DNA from: Symsagittifera roscoffensis
Taxonomy: Eukaryota; Xenacoelomorpha; Acoela; Convolutidae
Direction: 5' to 3'
Length of the DNA: 64,000 bases
Assembly (NCBI RefSeq): GCF_963678635.1
Contig: NC_087071.1
Coordinates: 45,123,095-45,187,094, forward strand
The notes beneath the pieces were generated by a model. The model searched no databases, was not told where the DNA came from, and saw only the letters and a list, made by a program, of their open reading frames with translations. The position numbers were made by a program, and so were the translations under genes. Positions within the stretch are counted from its first letter, which is position 1; every line of letters starts with the position of its first letter. Shown in pieces: positions 1 to 11,893 of this stretch.

Positions 1-1832
1 GATTTTTTTGCCTAATTTTTCGGAAATTATCGATTTCCTCAAAAACTACCCATCCAGATTTGGAATTAAGGGTTTAATCGATAGACCAGGTTGTAGGAAA
101 CTCCCCGCACAAGCGGCTGGTCCTTAACTTGCCTAGGGGAAGAGCTATAGACTTAGGAAAAGTCACTTTTTTGACTTTTTTGGCCTTTTTTCAAATCTTT
201 CCGATTTCCTCAAATACTACCCGTCCAGATTTGGGATTAAGGGTTTAATCGATAGACCAGGTTGTAGGAACCCCCCCATGCACAAGCGGCTGGCCCCTAA
301 TTTGCTTAGGGGAAGAGCTATAGACTTAGGAAAAGTCACTTTTTTGATTTTTTTGCCTATTTTTTCGGAAATTATCGATTTCCTCAAAAACTACCCGTCC
401 AGATTTGGGATTAAGGGTTTAATCGATAGACCAGGTTGTAGGAAACTCCCATGCACGAGCGGTTGGTCCCTAATTTGCTTAGGGGAAGAGCTATAGACTT
501 AGGAAAAGTCCTTTTTTTGATTTTTTTGCCTATTTTTTTCGGAAATTATCGATTTCCTCAAAAACTACCCATCCAGATTTGGAATTAAGGGTTTAATCGA
601 TAGACCAGGTTGTAGGAAACTCCCATGCACAAGCGGCTGGTCCCTAATTTGCTTAGGGGTAGAGCTATAGACTTAGGAAAAGTCCTTTTTTTGATTTTTT
701 TGCCTATTTTTTCGGAAATTATCGATTTCCTCAAAAACTACCCATCCAGATTTGGAATTAAGGGTTTAATCGATAGACCAGGTTGTAGGAACCCCCCATG
801 CACAAGCGGCTGGCACCTAATTTGCTTAGGGGAAGAGCTATAGACTTAGGAAAAGTCACTTTTTTGATTTTTTTGCCTATTTTTTCGGAAATTATCGATT
901 TCCTCAAAAACTACCCGTCCAGATTTGGGATTAAGGGTTTTATCGATAGACCAGGTTGTAGGAAACTCCCATGCACGAGCGGCTGGTCCCTAATTTGCTT
1001 AGGGGAAGAGCTATAGACTTAGGAAAAGTCCTTTTTTTGATTTTTTTGCCTTTTTTTTCGGAAATTATCGATTTCCTCAAAAACTACCCATCCAGATTTG
1101 GAATTAAGGGTTTAATCGATAGACCAGGTTGTAGGAAACTCCCATGCACAAGCGGCTGGTCCCTAATTTGCTTAGGGGTAGAGCTATAGACTTAGGAAAA
1201 TTCCTTTTTTTGATTTTTTTGCCTATTTTTTCGGAAATTATCGATTTCCTCAAAAACTACCCATCCAGATTTGGAATTAAGGGTTTAATCGATAGACCAG
1301 GTTGTAGGAAACTCCCCCGCACAAGTAGCTGGTCCCTAACTTGCCTAGGGGAAGAGCTATAGACTTAGGAAAAGTCACTTTTTTGATTTTTTTGCCTATT
1401 TTTTCGGAAATTTTCAATTTCCTCAAAAACTACCCGTCTAGATTTGGGATTAAGGGTTTAATCGATAGACCAGGTTGTAGGAAACTCCCATGCACAAGCG
1501 GCTGGTCTCTAATTTGCTTAGGGGTAGAGCTATAGACTTAGGAAAAGTCCTTTTTTTGATTTTTTTTGCCTATTTTTTCGGAAATTATCGATTTCCTCAA
1601 AAACTACCCATCCAGATTTGGAATTAAGGGTTTAATCGATAGACCAGGTTGTAGGAAACTCCCCCGCACAAGCGGCTGGTCCTTAACTTGCCTAGGGGAA
1701 GAGCTATAGACTTAGGAAAAGTCACTTTTTTGACTTTTTTGGCCTTTTTTCAAATCTTTCCGATTTTCTCAAAAACTACCCGTCCAGATTTGGGATTAAG
1801 GGTTTAACCGATAGACCAGGTTGTAGGAAACA
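1..1832. repeat. 173-bp satellite, about 10.6 monomers
   Basis: Direct reading shows a tandem array of about 173-bp monomers. Each carries a T-rich block, an ATCGATT segment, TTAAGGGTTTAATCGATAGA and a GGTTGTAGGAA boundary. Two main variants differ at linked sites: one has GTCAC with CGTCCAGATTTGGGA, the other has GTCCT with CATCCAGATTTGGAA. Near positions 165 and 1722 a third variant replaces the T-block with a GGCC-containing one. The 72-residue ORFs that recur every 173 bases are a by-product of the periodicity. The array enters from the left edge of the window and ends abruptly near 1832. Confidence 0.95.
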
Positions 1833-2097
1833 CCTATGGACTTGAAAAGTTCCTTCATGAAAACTTTTTACCAAAGCGTTACCAATGAATGCATAAGCTT
1901 CTCTTCCACTTTTTTTTGCGTAGGAAGGGCGCTATCGACTTGAGAAACCTGAAATTTTAAAACAATTTTAAAATAATCAATATTAAAATAATCAAACAGG
2001 TCTCTCCAGCTTTCAGCTGGGCCCCTAGTATAGTCTCAGTTTTTAGTCAAATCTGTTTTTAGCCATATTTGCTGAAACAATCATTCGTTCAGCTTTA

Positions 2098-2512
2098 ACG
2101 TATTCATCACAATAAATGACATAACTAGTTGTTCGAGAAGCTTTCAATTAGGATTTCGAAACTGCCCAAAAATAGTTATTTTGAGAAATTATTGGATTTC
2201 CCGAAAAAGATATTTAAAAAAACACTGTTAAATTTGATTTGTTCAAACTTATAATGTCTTATCTTTTTCAAAAACCATCCGTGTAACGTTAACCGCCCTT
2301 CAAGACACGAAAAAACTAAACGTTTTAAGCGTGAAAAAAAAAGGCTCTTTTCCAGGCCCCCTTTCAAATTCAACTTTGAAAAGCTTATTTAACCTTGTCA
2401 TAATGCAATGAAATTTGGCGTGGTGAACAAATCAACAACTGTGAACAGATTTGTTCTTCATACTTTACAGCGTAATATCACGCATTTAGTCGTAATAACA
2501 CGTTTTCAATCA
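2098..2512. repeat. Dispersed repeat family R, copy 1
   Basis: This copy shares long near-identical stretches with 8606-8900 and 9020-9275. Shared marks include TTTCGAAACTGCCCA, TTTTTCAAAAACCATCCGTG, a GGCTCTTTTCCAG motif and TTGGCGTGGTGAAC. No convincing protein is encoded. It is probably an unclassified interspersed element. Confidence 0.7.
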
Positions 2513-2715
2513 GGATTTCGAAACTGCCCACAAATAGTTATTGTGAGAAGTTAATGGATTTCCCGGAGAAGATATTAAAAAACACTGTTAAACTTAATTT
2601 GTTCAAACTTATGATGTCATATCGTTTTCAAAAACCATCCGTTTAACTTTAACCACCCTTCAAGACACGAAAAAACTAGGAAATGCGGAATTTGATAGCA
2701 CAGATTTAACCATTG
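2513..2715. repeat. Dispersed repeat family R, copy 2
   Basis: A partial second copy lies directly after copy 1. It runs from the TTTCGAAACTGCCCA region to GATAGCACAGATTTAACC. Its right end serves as an uninterrupted version of the site into which the BEL element at 9276-18265 inserted. Confidence 0.65.
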
Positions 2716-3380
2716 TCAGTTGAACCTAATAAAAAATCTTAACAAACATTTTTCAGCCAAAATCCTTCATTTACTTCCTGAACATTGAAAAAGACATTCA
2801 ACAATTTCCGGTAATGTGACTTTAATTGTTATTGTTGATATGATGACATTCATCTTAACTGCTTGTTTGATAACTTTTATTGTAGTTGCAGTTGGTGATT
2901 TAGAGCTAATTTAAGCTAATCTTGGCCGTATTCAAAGATTTTTTTAAATATGTAAATAACTATGGTACCGGACTCCGCAAACAACATGCGGATTCCGCCT
3001 ACAGTTGTTGGAGTTAGCGTACAATTACTGATTCCGCTGACTATCGTGAACACCAGGACAGCGCAAAATTACTCCATACATTTACTTTCCGTTTTTTCAA
3101 TCCACCTATTGCTCGGTCGGGTTTTCTTATAATTTAATGTTGATAGTAGTTGATGTTTGGGCTGATATAGGTGGGGAGGGGGTGGGTTGTTAGTGTTTGT
3201 TCCGCATGTTTTAAGATAAAGAAAAGAGCATTGGCCACCCAGCTATGTAATAAAATTGGGTATGGAGTTTGCAATGTATTAAGATACGGAATAGAATTGG
3301 TAAGGTTTTAGACTAATGGTAAGAGATTGGTAAAAAAAGTTTTTTTTTGGTTTTTCTCTAGTTTTTAGAATCTCGGCGCG
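2716..3380. other. Non-coding stretch
   Basis: No gene or clear element is visible. The segment is AT-rich, with a short GATTCCGC/GGACTCCGC repeat near 2970-3050 and a G-rich patch near 3170. Confidence 0.5.
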
Positions 3381-3449
3381 CCTAATCTAATTGAAAAATG
3401 TATATCATCAGTGTTCTGATCCAGCCCGACTCAAGATCTCTCAAGGAAG

Positions 3450-4310
3450 AAGTCGGTTCCGGGGGAGTCTAGGTCTCCAGCTCCTCGCTCATCTGTTCTT
3501 GAGCTACTCTATCAAGATTAAAAGGGCCGCTCGCCCTGGGGGCCTCGTCCACTTCCATCTTCGACTCTGGTCTAGAGCTCTCCATCAGGGGTTCAACTGC
3601 TGTCTTCACTTTACGTTATTTGTCGCTCCCCATTTCCTGCTATCTTCTCTGCAGTCGCTCAAGTTCCAATTTGCTGTGGTCTCCTGCACCATCTGGGTTT
3701 GTTCCAACTCGGCTTTCAAAAAACCCGAGTCTCTCTCAAGTACGGTTTTGTCCCTTTCAAGAGCAACTTGGTCCCTGTCAAGCGCAGCTTTATCCCTTTC
3801 AGAAGCAGCCTGATTCCTATCAAGAGCAGCTTGATCACGTTCCTTCTGGGCCTTGTCCAACTCAGTGCTTAGTTTACCGATGCCCGGATATGCCTCATCC
3901 ATCTGTTGAGATCGTATGATTGAAGAGGCTTTGCTGCTGGACTGAGCCCCGGTCCTTGTGGCTGGCCTGGCTGGGAGGGGAAACTCCCCAGTAACCTACT
4001 CAGTAGTGTTGCTAAAGCCAGGTTTTCTAGCCGAGTCGAATCCTCTCAAGCCTTCATCGGTATTCCATCACAGCCATCTTGTCTGCTCCTGGTTTGATAT
4101 TCCGTCTGGCGTATAGCCCACCATCAGCATCGCTTCTGTCGCCGACTTCCTGCCTTCTCCATGAGATTCTAGCTTCAAGATGGCAATCAGCATCCCTGCC
4201 ATTCTCTCGTCCACCTGAGAGTGGTCCAGATCCCTTAGGTGCCTGTACAACTCGTCAAGCGCGGGCTTCTTCAGCGGCGCTGGCATCAACTTCCAGAAAC
4301 GATCAGCCAT
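3450..4310 (-). pseudogene. Ty3/gypsy copy A: gag-like remnant after an LTR
   Basis: On the minus strand a reading frame opens at 4310 with MADRFWKLMPAPLKK and runs to 4068. It is continued, in pieces, by a highly charged segment at 3902-3606 made of repeats like ERDKAALDRDQVALERDK, a predicted coiled coil. An acidic segment follows, containing VEPLMESSRPESKMEVDEAP (about 3510-3590). The frame then breaks. It lies directly downstream of an LTR, primer site and leader in element orientation, which is where gag should be. No capsid motif was recognised, so the gag call rests on position and composition. It could instead be unrelated coding sequence captured next to the LTR. Confidence 0.45.
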
Positions 4311-4558
4311 AATTGGAGATTGTTGAGTACCTAAGAGAATACCTTACCATATTACCACTCAAGAAAATACCTTACCAGATTATCACTCAAAAAAACTACT
4401 GTACCAAATTATTACTCTAGAAAAACCGGACTGCAGCATGAATTACTGGATACTCACTGATGCTCTTCCTTTTGAACTCTGTCGTCTCCATTTGATTCTT
4501 GTTGATTATCTATCAAAATCAATCTGAGAACAAAATAGAGTTTTAAACTCGTCCATTT

Positions 4559-4568
4559 CTTGTCACCA
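4559..4568 (-). promoter_or_regulatory. Putative primer-binding site of gypsy copy A
   Basis: Read on the minus strand, TGGTGACAAG starts immediately after the LTR end GCGATTAAAT. The same arrangement recurs in copy B at 18428-18437. A TGG start next to the LTR is the usual mark of tRNA priming. Confidence 0.6.
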
Positions 4569-5047
4569 ATTTAATCGCCCGCCACAAGTTTCTAAAATTT
4601 CATTTAAACAGTCTTGATAAAATTATTTTTTCGTCAGTCAGCCCATTACTTATCCCAGTGAGCTAAGCATCATACTTGCTTTCGTCATTTCAAAAGTTTA
4701 TTTTAAAAAAAAATCATGCAGATCTGTTTTTAATTTAGCACCATGCAATTTGGATTGGTATACTAGTCTGATTGTCATGCTATTTAGATTTAAACCTTAA
4801 TTTCTGCTGTGTACCGCCCCCACCCTTTAACTCAAGATCCTCGTGTTCACTCAAGACCAAAGCCTTAACTGAAGATTTTTGTATCCTTGTATCCACTCGA
4901 GACTCAAGTAAAGCTCAGGTAAATTTTTTTTATAGATGTACCGTTGTTCCCGTTTCCGCAAAGTCCACGTGCAGGATAGTATACAGCTGTTTGGGTTCAA
5001 CCTGCCTGTATTCGGATCGTAAACAGTTATCGAGACTTATATTACCC
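4569..5047 (-). repeat. LTR of Ty3/gypsy copy A, about 479 bp
   Basis: This segment is nearly identical to 18438-18917. In element orientation it follows a purine tract (GGAAAGGGGGG, about 5046-5056), starts near TAATATAAGTCTCG and ends ATTAAAT just before the primer site. Sequence continues into a leader and gag-like ORF on the far side. The LTR is therefore flanked by 3' pol-side sequence and by a second 5' leader, as in a tandem or recombined pair of elements. Confidence 0.7.
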
Positions 5048-5118
5048 CCCTTTCCACTAGAAACTCCCTTAGCAGCGTCAAGGCCAGTGCCACATGTTCA
5101 GGGTCCACCACGTTCCTC

Positions 5119-6300
5119 TCACTGACCGTCGTCACCTAAAAGCACGAGTATTGCCTGGCCCTTGTAAAACGACGTTGGGAACGCCGCCAGGCCTCCCAAT
5201 CCTGATCTCTGCCTGAACAGGAACTCCACTTTTTGGAACTTTTTTTTGAAATCAGCCTCTAGTTTGGTGTTGAAGCTCATATCTGCTAGTATGCAGATTG
5301 CACTGGTCCTCTCTGACAAATTGAAATCACTGTCCGTGATCAAGATATTCTCCGATTTTTCATTTGGTATCACAAACTTGGTCTTGAATTTTTTTTCCAA
5401 GGGTAAGCTCAACTTCCTCCTGCTCCAGTTCCAATCAACAGATTTCTCTCGATTCCCTGAGTTTCTTTGTCTTCAAACTTTCGGTGTGGGTAAGTCCTAC
5501 CCCCACTCGCCGGACAAAAATATTTATCAACGTCCACGTCGATGGTGCAGAGCTCAAGTTATCTGATGGTATATCTAATGGTCGGTCCATCACTGTCCAG
5601 CCAAACAATGAGCTTTTTTCCTTTATGTGTTTTGGCTGCGGATATGTCGACTTATTGATTGCTTTGTCTCTCATTTTTGTCGCCTGGCAGGCCATGTATC
5701 CACTCTAGAGTCCTCAAGTTTGTGTAATCCCTTTTTTCCGTTTCGCTCTGTTTTAGATCCATTTCTTGTTCTGGCACAGTGTGATCCTCCTGCCAGAAGT
5801 CTTCATTATCGTTAACGATCTGCCACTCTTTTTCCAAGACTAAGTCACCCATGCTCAGCAAGTCTGCCCCTATCTCGTATGGTTTAATCTTGTCAATTAA
5901 GAAGTCATCACCATATCAATTGTATCTCAGGCTGGTATTTTTGTGCCCGCCTCTCCTTGTCTCCGTGGTCATGAGCTTGTATGGTTCTATCCACTCTGGC
6001 ATATCGTTCTGATCAGGTTCATTCAAATCCTCTTCTGCAAAAGAGCCTTCATTCGAGAGGACTTCTATCTTTTCCTTGTCAATCATGCTCGTGTTTTTCG
6101 ATGCCATCATTCTTCTCTCTGGTGCCATTCTCGTTAAACTCACATGCCGGTTCCACTATCAGGTCTTCCAGTCCTTCCATGTTCTGATTCACGCACCAAC
6201 TCTCCGGTGAGGGGACATCAGTCTTCAGATTTTCATAGTTCGCGGCGCGCCTTGTGCTCAGACGGTAGAACCGACCCGGCTGGTGGTATTCTGTTATCAT
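5119..6300 (-). pseudogene. Ty3/gypsy copy A: C-terminal pol tail, broken
   Basis: This minus-strand region follows the integrase and ends just before the LTR. Pieces of one long frame can be followed through several frame changes: PGRFYRLSTRRAANYENL, then MIDKEKIEVLSNEGSFAEED, then GWTVMDRPLDIPSDN, then SENILITDSDFNLSE. The matching region of copy B (18990-20162) is about equally long and closely similar, with different breaks. No envelope features (signal peptide, fusion peptide, membrane anchor) are visible. I read it as a family-specific extension after the integrase, of unknown function. Confidence 0.6.
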
Positions 6301-6312
6301 AAATGGTCCACT

Positions 6313-6975
6313 TTATTTCTTTGATAACTTCTGAGTTCCCTTTGGAGGGATGACATTCTGAAACACCGAGACATTTGCTTGTAGTTTTCTCTCATTGTTC
6401 TTTTTCCGTTTTCTCATCTGCGCTTGGGCTGTGTTTCTTCTAGACATTTCTTTCAATTCTTGTTGTCTTTTAATCGCCTCCCTCACGTAGGCTTGGAGTG
6501 AAGTCTTTTGCCCCTCAATTTCTGGGAAGAAAACTTTTATTGGCATTGCCCTTTCCATACCTGTAAGCATCATGAAAGGACTGAACCCCGTTGTCGAGTG
6601 TTGTGTGATGTTGTATGCTACCAACTCTTGCTGCAAGTACTTATCCCAATACGTCATGTACTTCGAGCAGTACACTCTAAGCATATTCACGAATGTCCTA
6701 TTTTGCCTTTCCACTAGTCCATTCGTCTTTGGGTGTTAAATCGTCGAGTGTGCTTGGGTAATTTGAGATCTTTTCATCAACTCTAACGTCAGATCCCAAC
6801 GAACGTCTCCCCGTTGTCTGTTTGAAAGGTCTTGGAACAACCGTATCTTGAGATCCAGTGTTTGATTAAGTGATTGCAAGTTTCTTCCGCAGAGACCGTT
6901 TGACACGGTACTGCTTCCGCAAGTTTCGTGAAGTGGTCTATGATTAGTGGGCCGTTTTTTCTTAATTGAAGTTCA
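6313..6975 (-). pseudogene. Ty3/gypsy copy A: integrase fragment
   Basis: The minus strand encodes a Ty3-type integrase core. The first catalytic Asp lies in GPLIIDHFTKLAEAVP and the second in QTDNGETFVG (about 6790-6960). Further on, VERQNRTFVNMLRVY-like sequence begins at 6714 and carries the usual post-core features, including QELVAYNITQHSTTGFSPF. The frame breaks between the pieces (about 6715-6789). The element stops near 6975, where unrelated repeat sequence with a GACTCTTTTCC motif begins, so everything 5' of the integrase is missing. Confidence 0.8.
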
Positions 6976-7059
6976 AATGTGGGAGGAGGAGTGGAAAGAA
7001 GCTGACTCTTTTCCTTTTTCGCGCCACCTTTGAATTTCAATTTTGTAATTAACAAATTT

Positions 7060-8600
7060 ACAGTGTTATCATGAATTTAAACTTGGCATGGTGAACAAAC
7101 AAAAAATTGTGATAGATTTGAAATTCATAGCGTATTGTTAATTGTGCTGAATGGTGGGGAGGGGGCCTCACACGAGTATCAACTTTATAGTGTAACTAAT
7201 GGATTTACAAGGTTTATTATGATGACTAAATATGATTATCATGGCCTTATTAGTCCGTGTGCCAAATTTAGTTTAAAAATTATGAACAGATTCTTCATTT
7301 CTATAACTTTGCAGGTGAGAGCAAAAGGAAACAGAGCCGGTCACTGGAATAAAAAATACAAGTCTCTAAACATGTTCTAAGTTTTAAGTGCTTTTACTTA
7401 GAATTTTTCCGTGGATTCTGGGTGCAAAAAGTTTTGAACAAAAAGGTTGTCGACAAAATAATTGTGTCATGGAATCGGAGCAAGCATATCTTGCAAGTTG
7501 ATCTAGATTCCGCAAAAGTAAACGGGTTCCGCAAAATTTAGCGGTTCCCGAAAATCTGTTTTTTGTACAGTGAAATATTTTGGCGCGTGCTAACTATAAC
7601 AATTAAGTATTAAAAAAATTAACTATCGCTACCTAAACTTGAACTAAAAAAATATTGTCTCAGTTTTTAGACAAATCTTGACTTTTCCGAAATCCGGAAG
7701 ATACATATCGACGGAAAATAAAACTAAGTCCTAAGACGACTGGCTAACGTCTAAACAGAGCTTTATATGCTTTTCACCGTCTCTACCAAGCCAGTATTTT
7801 TTGGTGGTCTTTTCTAACATCGGGTCGACAAAAACGTTACTGCTTTCGGCTTCGGTCAAAACACTCAAATTAACTAGATTACATGCAGAAATAGTGAGCT
7901 TATGGCTGGGTCTCAGTATTCCCAGACCACGAGGTCACTAAAAACAGGGCTACTACTATTTATTATATTACTATTGTTTTTGTTCAGTAGATAAAAATCA
8001 TCATCTCCATCGAAGATGGATCAACCCTTTCTCCCAACTCCTAGCTTCTCATCCTTATCAAAATGAATCTAGTTGTTAATTAAATTCAACTCAGGATATG
8101 ACAGGAAGCTAAAAGTTTATATAAAAGGATAAAAGTTTCAGTCCCGAAACACTTCCGGATTCTTGAATCCACTGAATCAAGCACGTTAAACTTGACTTTT
8201 CCGAAATCCGGAAGGCTGTCTTCCACCCCTCACCGTTGTTCGCAACGGCCTTGCAACTATTGTAGCGACACAATAGTTGCAACTCGGAACGTTCCCTGTC
8301 AACTTCTTGATTTGTTGTCGTTTCTTGACCACAATTTCCGTTCTTCTCGCAATCGCTACTAATGTTGTTCTGTTTTCTTTTAGCTTTTCTGCCAAAAGGG
8401 CCGTTTCTGACGTTTCTCAGAAATATTACATCATCACTTCGAAAATTTAAAACTTTAAAATACGGGAATATCCTGACCTTCACCGTTCTGCTAATCATCC
8501 GAATAACGTCGTTAATCCTTCAAAATCATTAACTCGGAAAGTTCACTGCTAAAATTTCGAAATCTGCAGAGATTGCATTTTGGCACATTCTGGTCGAATG
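7060..8600. other. Non-coding stretch with repeat debris
   Basis: Nothing recognisable as a gene was found. A minus-strand ORF at 8109-8498 and an overlapping one at 8186-8395 have no domain I can name. Short GATTCCGC-type runs near 7500-7560 echo those near 3000. Confidence 0.4.
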
Positions 8601-8605
8601 TCACA

Positions 8606-8900
8606 AAACTTGATTTGTTCAAACTTATGATGTCTTATCTTTTTCAAAAACCATCCGTGTAACATTAACCGCCCTTCAAGACACGAAAAAAACACCAAAC
8701 GTTTTAAGCGTGAACAAAAAAAGAGGCTCTTTTCCAGTTCCCCCTTTTCAAATTCAACTTTGAAAAGCTTATTTAACCTTGTCATAATGCAATGAAATGT
8801 GGCGTGGTGAACGAATCAATAACTGTGAACAGATTTGTTCTTCATACCTTACAGCGTAACATCACGCATTTAGCCGTAATAACACGTAAAACAAACATAA
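8606..8900. repeat. Dispersed repeat family R, copy 3
   Basis: This copy is nearly identical to part of copy 1. It includes TTTTCAAAAACCATCCGTGT, AACGTTTTAAGCGTGAA, GGCTCTTTTCCAG and TGGCGTGGTGAAC. Confidence 0.7.
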
Positions 8901-9019
8901 AACGCGGTATTTAGAAAGGGTGGGGGAAGGACTGGAAAAGAGCCAGAAAAGACTATCGCTAGTCTAATAATTAGGAAATACGGAATTTAATAGCACAGAT
9001 TTTGGTAGAACTTTTTGTT

Positions 9020-9275
9020 CAGCTATAATTTCTTCATCACAATAAATGACATAACTAGTTGTTCGAAAAGTTTTCAATTAGGATTTCGAAACTGCCCACA
9101 AATAGTTATTGTGAGAAATAATGGATTTCCCGAAAAAGATACTAAAAAAAATACTGTTAAACTTGATTTGTTCAAACTTATGATGCCTTATCTTTTTCAA
9201 AAACCATCCGTGTAACGTTAACCGCCCTTCAAGAACGAAAAAACTAGGAAATGCGGAATTTGATAGCACAGATTT
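9020..9275. repeat. Dispersed repeat family R, copy 4, interrupted by the BEL insertion
   Basis: The segment matches copies 1 and 2 and ends GATAGCACAGATTT exactly where the BEL LTR starts. Copy 2 continues past this point with AACC, and the right flank of the BEL element also continues GATTTAACC. Confidence 0.75.
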
Positions 9276-9771
9276 TGTTTCCACCTGTGTTCGGTCTGTG
9301 GTGGGTTGGTCGAGTATATCGTCGGTCTGTAGATTGGCTGTATGTATCTCGATTGAGAACACGATTGTTCAATACATATATATTTTTCCTTCAATAATTA
9401 TTGAAAATCAGTAAGAGGAAACAACGGAATAATATCTGTTTCGGAACAAAATTATCAAGTTTTAAACGAAATCGAAATCGAAAGCGACTTTATTGTCACT
9501 ACTTTTGCAAATAAGTGGGGGTTTTCACGCTTGCCAGAAGTTAGAAGTCAATTCTGGCCAACGTCTAATTAAGTTCGTGTCCAGAGCATCATTTAAAAAC
9601 AAGTTTGACACATTTTTTATCCGGTTGAAATCAAGTGTATTCCAAGTTTTTAGTAGTAAAATACTTGGAATGACCGGGATTCGAACCGGCGACCTTTCGG
9701 TTTCAGGTCAACTACGTTACCGCTAGAATAGCTGGTCTTGATATGCTTTCATTTTAGTTTCAATCTTGACC
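9276..9771 (-). repeat. BEL element 3' LTR
   Basis: It is homologous along its whole length to 17753-18265. On the plus strand it begins TGTTTCCACC and ends near TTTCAATCTTGA, so in element orientation it ends GGTGGAAACA. The end of pol overlaps its inner boundary by a few bases. Confidence 0.9.
9669..9738 (-). promoter_or_regulatory. tRNA-like module in the 3' LTR
   Basis: The minus strand shows an A-box-like TATTCTAGCGG (9720-9730) and a perfect B-box GGTTCGAATCC (9677-9687) at tRNA-like spacing. The anticodon arm and acceptor stem do not pair properly, so this is not a functional tRNA gene. It is homologous to the module in the other LTR. Confidence 0.6.
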
Positions 9772-10588
9772 ATCCTCGGGCCCCAACGGAGCGAGAACTG
9801 GGGCGAGTTTAACAAGAGGTCGGGTTAAATCTCCTGTTGCGGTTTTAAGGAGTTCGGAACGGGCGGTAGCGTCTTTGCCATAGTTAGGCGTTTTGACGCA
9901 AGCGAGAGGGGAGTAACCACGCGGGCTACTATCCTCGACGATCCAAACAAGATCTCCGGCTTTGAGTTCTTGTTCGGTAGATGTGTGCCATTTACGGCGT
10001 TTGTTGAGAGTCGGAACGTACTGCGTAGCCATCTAGTCCAAATGGCATTAGCGTATCCTTGTGCGCGAAGATAACGCTTTCGATGATCGAAATGTTCGTC
10101 CGTCGCAATCGACGGGAAACTAACTGAGCACTGGCCTATCAAGAAGTGATTTGGCGTTAAAGCCTCAATCTCATTCGGGTCACTGCTTACCGCTGTAATG
10201 GGACGCGCATTGAGGGACTGTTCCACCAGACAAAATGTGGTCTGGAGTACCTCGTCGGTTAATTTACGGGGAGTGAGGATGGAGTAGAAAACTCTCTTGC
10301 AACTACGTACAAGACGTTCCCAAGAGCCACCATGATGTGGTGAAGATGGTGGGTTATACTTCCATTCGATGCCTTTGTGGACAAGAGGAGCGGGCGCAAG
10401 ATCATTCCATGCTCGAGTACACAGAAGAAGCTCTTTCTCTGCACAAAGTTTGTACCATTATCGGACCAAATTTTTGATGGAGTTCCTCGTCTAGCGATGA
10501 ATCGTTCTACTCCCATGACACAGGAGCTTGAATCCATTGATGGTACGACTTCAATATGGATGGCCCTAGTGGTCAAACAAGTGAACAA
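9760..10588 (-). pseudogene. BEL integrase core and C-terminal domain, frameshifted
   Basis: Three minus-strand frames together form the end of pol. At 10588-10259 the integrase core opens with TTRAIHIEVVPSMDS and includes SDNGTNF, which carries the second catalytic Asp. At 10226-9825 the sequence includes NARPITAVSSDPNEIEALTP and HFLIGQ, the typical end of a BEL integrase and start of a DUF5641-like domain. At 10032-9760 that domain continues with KAGDLVWIVED. The pieces overlap in different frames, so at least two frameshifts separate them. Confidence 0.85.
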
Positions 10589-10642
10589 AAACGCCCAACG
10601 TTTCTCCGAACTCCTACGGATAGTTACGTGAAAGGGTCCGAA

Positions 10643-11716
10643 TTAATCGACTCCGCAATTGCTGAAGGGCGCTTGGCGGTATCCAAGACGCTCAATTGGC
10701 AGATCAGACATGAAAGGGGTGATGGTTTTCAACTTTCGCTTTCGGCAGATTTTACAATTAACTTCAATGTTACGGAGCAATGATCTTAATTTTAAGATTG
10801 CATATTCTATCTGGATGACAGATCGTAGGTAGTCATTTGACAGAAGCTCATGTTTGCTGTGTTGATGAGCCACAAACAATTTGACTAATGGATGACGGCC
10901 ATCAAGTATGATGAGATATTTATTTTCAAATTCGAGTTCAGAGAGACGACTAGTGCGTCCTATGGGTCTAAGAAGTCCATCGGGGTCAATGAATGGGGAG
11001 AGAGTTGCAATAGGGCTTACATTCTTAACATATTTCTCAGAACTCAAAAATTTGAACTCTGAGGAGAACGCTTCTTTTTGAGAAAGAAGAAACAACATTC
11101 GTTGAGAATTATCTATCTCAGACGGCTTAACAATATTAGCGATTGTTCCACGGAAACGATTAAATTTAGGATTTAATCGGAGGATGAAAACTACTACGCG
11201 CAATAATTTGAGAAACGAGCTGTAACGTTTCCACTTAATGACGGGTTCAGGGACTGACGGATTGATTACAAAATTAGTGGCAGTATCGATGACATCATCG
11301 ATAGGACATTTCAGTCTTATTTTTGTAATCACATCGACATTTGATCGAAAGGGCCAATTACTGGTTCTGAGGAAGCCGGGACCTTGAGTCCAGCTGCTGT
11401 CTTTCAAGGCTTCAGCGGCAATGCCTCGAGTACCAGTATCAGCTGGGTTGTTTTCAGTATCTACGTGATACCATTCGTCGACAGTGGTAACTTCCAGTAT
11501 TTCGCCTACTCTATTAGCGACGAATACTGGCTGCTTTGCAGTCGAATGGAGCCATTGTAGCACAGTGGTGCTGTCAGTCCACATAAAGACATCATTTATA
11601 GGGATCGAAAGTGCTTTCATGATATCTATTTTGAGGCGTGTAGCAAGCAAAGAAGCTTGCAGCTCTAATTTTGGGATAGAAATAGCCTTCATTGGTGCTG
11701 CGCGGGCTTTACCCAA
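10643..11716 (-). pseudogene. BEL RNase H and integrase zinc-binding region
   Basis: This is a 357-residue open frame on the minus strand. Near its start it has SIPKLELQASLLATRL and then FMWTDSTTVLQWLH, a BEL-type RNase H active-site segment. VDTENNPADTGTRGI follows. Toward the end, HQHSKHELL and CKICRKRK form the HHCC-type zinc-binding module that precedes the integrase core. It is open by itself but out of frame with its neighbours on both sides, so pol is interrupted at both ends. Confidence 0.88.
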
Positions 11717-11893
11717 AATGAAGGCGAGTTTTGTCTCATTGTATCAATAATGCGCGCACGGAGAAATCCAACTGCGCAGAAGACTTCCTTCCTGTGAACT
11801 GTCACCAAACATATGGAGTTCAATTTTGTCAACTGCGGATGGAAAGTAGCATCTCGGTATAATCAGTTGACCCAGGATGGGTAGACCAGACCG

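Noticed and set aside
278-1535. A series of 64-72-residue ORFs as a tandem gene family
   Set aside because: They recur exactly with the 173-bp satellite period and track its non-coding variation. They are a by-product of the repeat.
3391-3919. Plus-strand ORFs of 140 and 99 residues
   Set aside because: They are antisense to the gag-like coiled-coil remnant, whose charged repeats explain the open frames.
9669-9738. Functional tRNA gene
   Set aside because: The A and B boxes are present, but the acceptor, anticodon and T stems do not pair properly.
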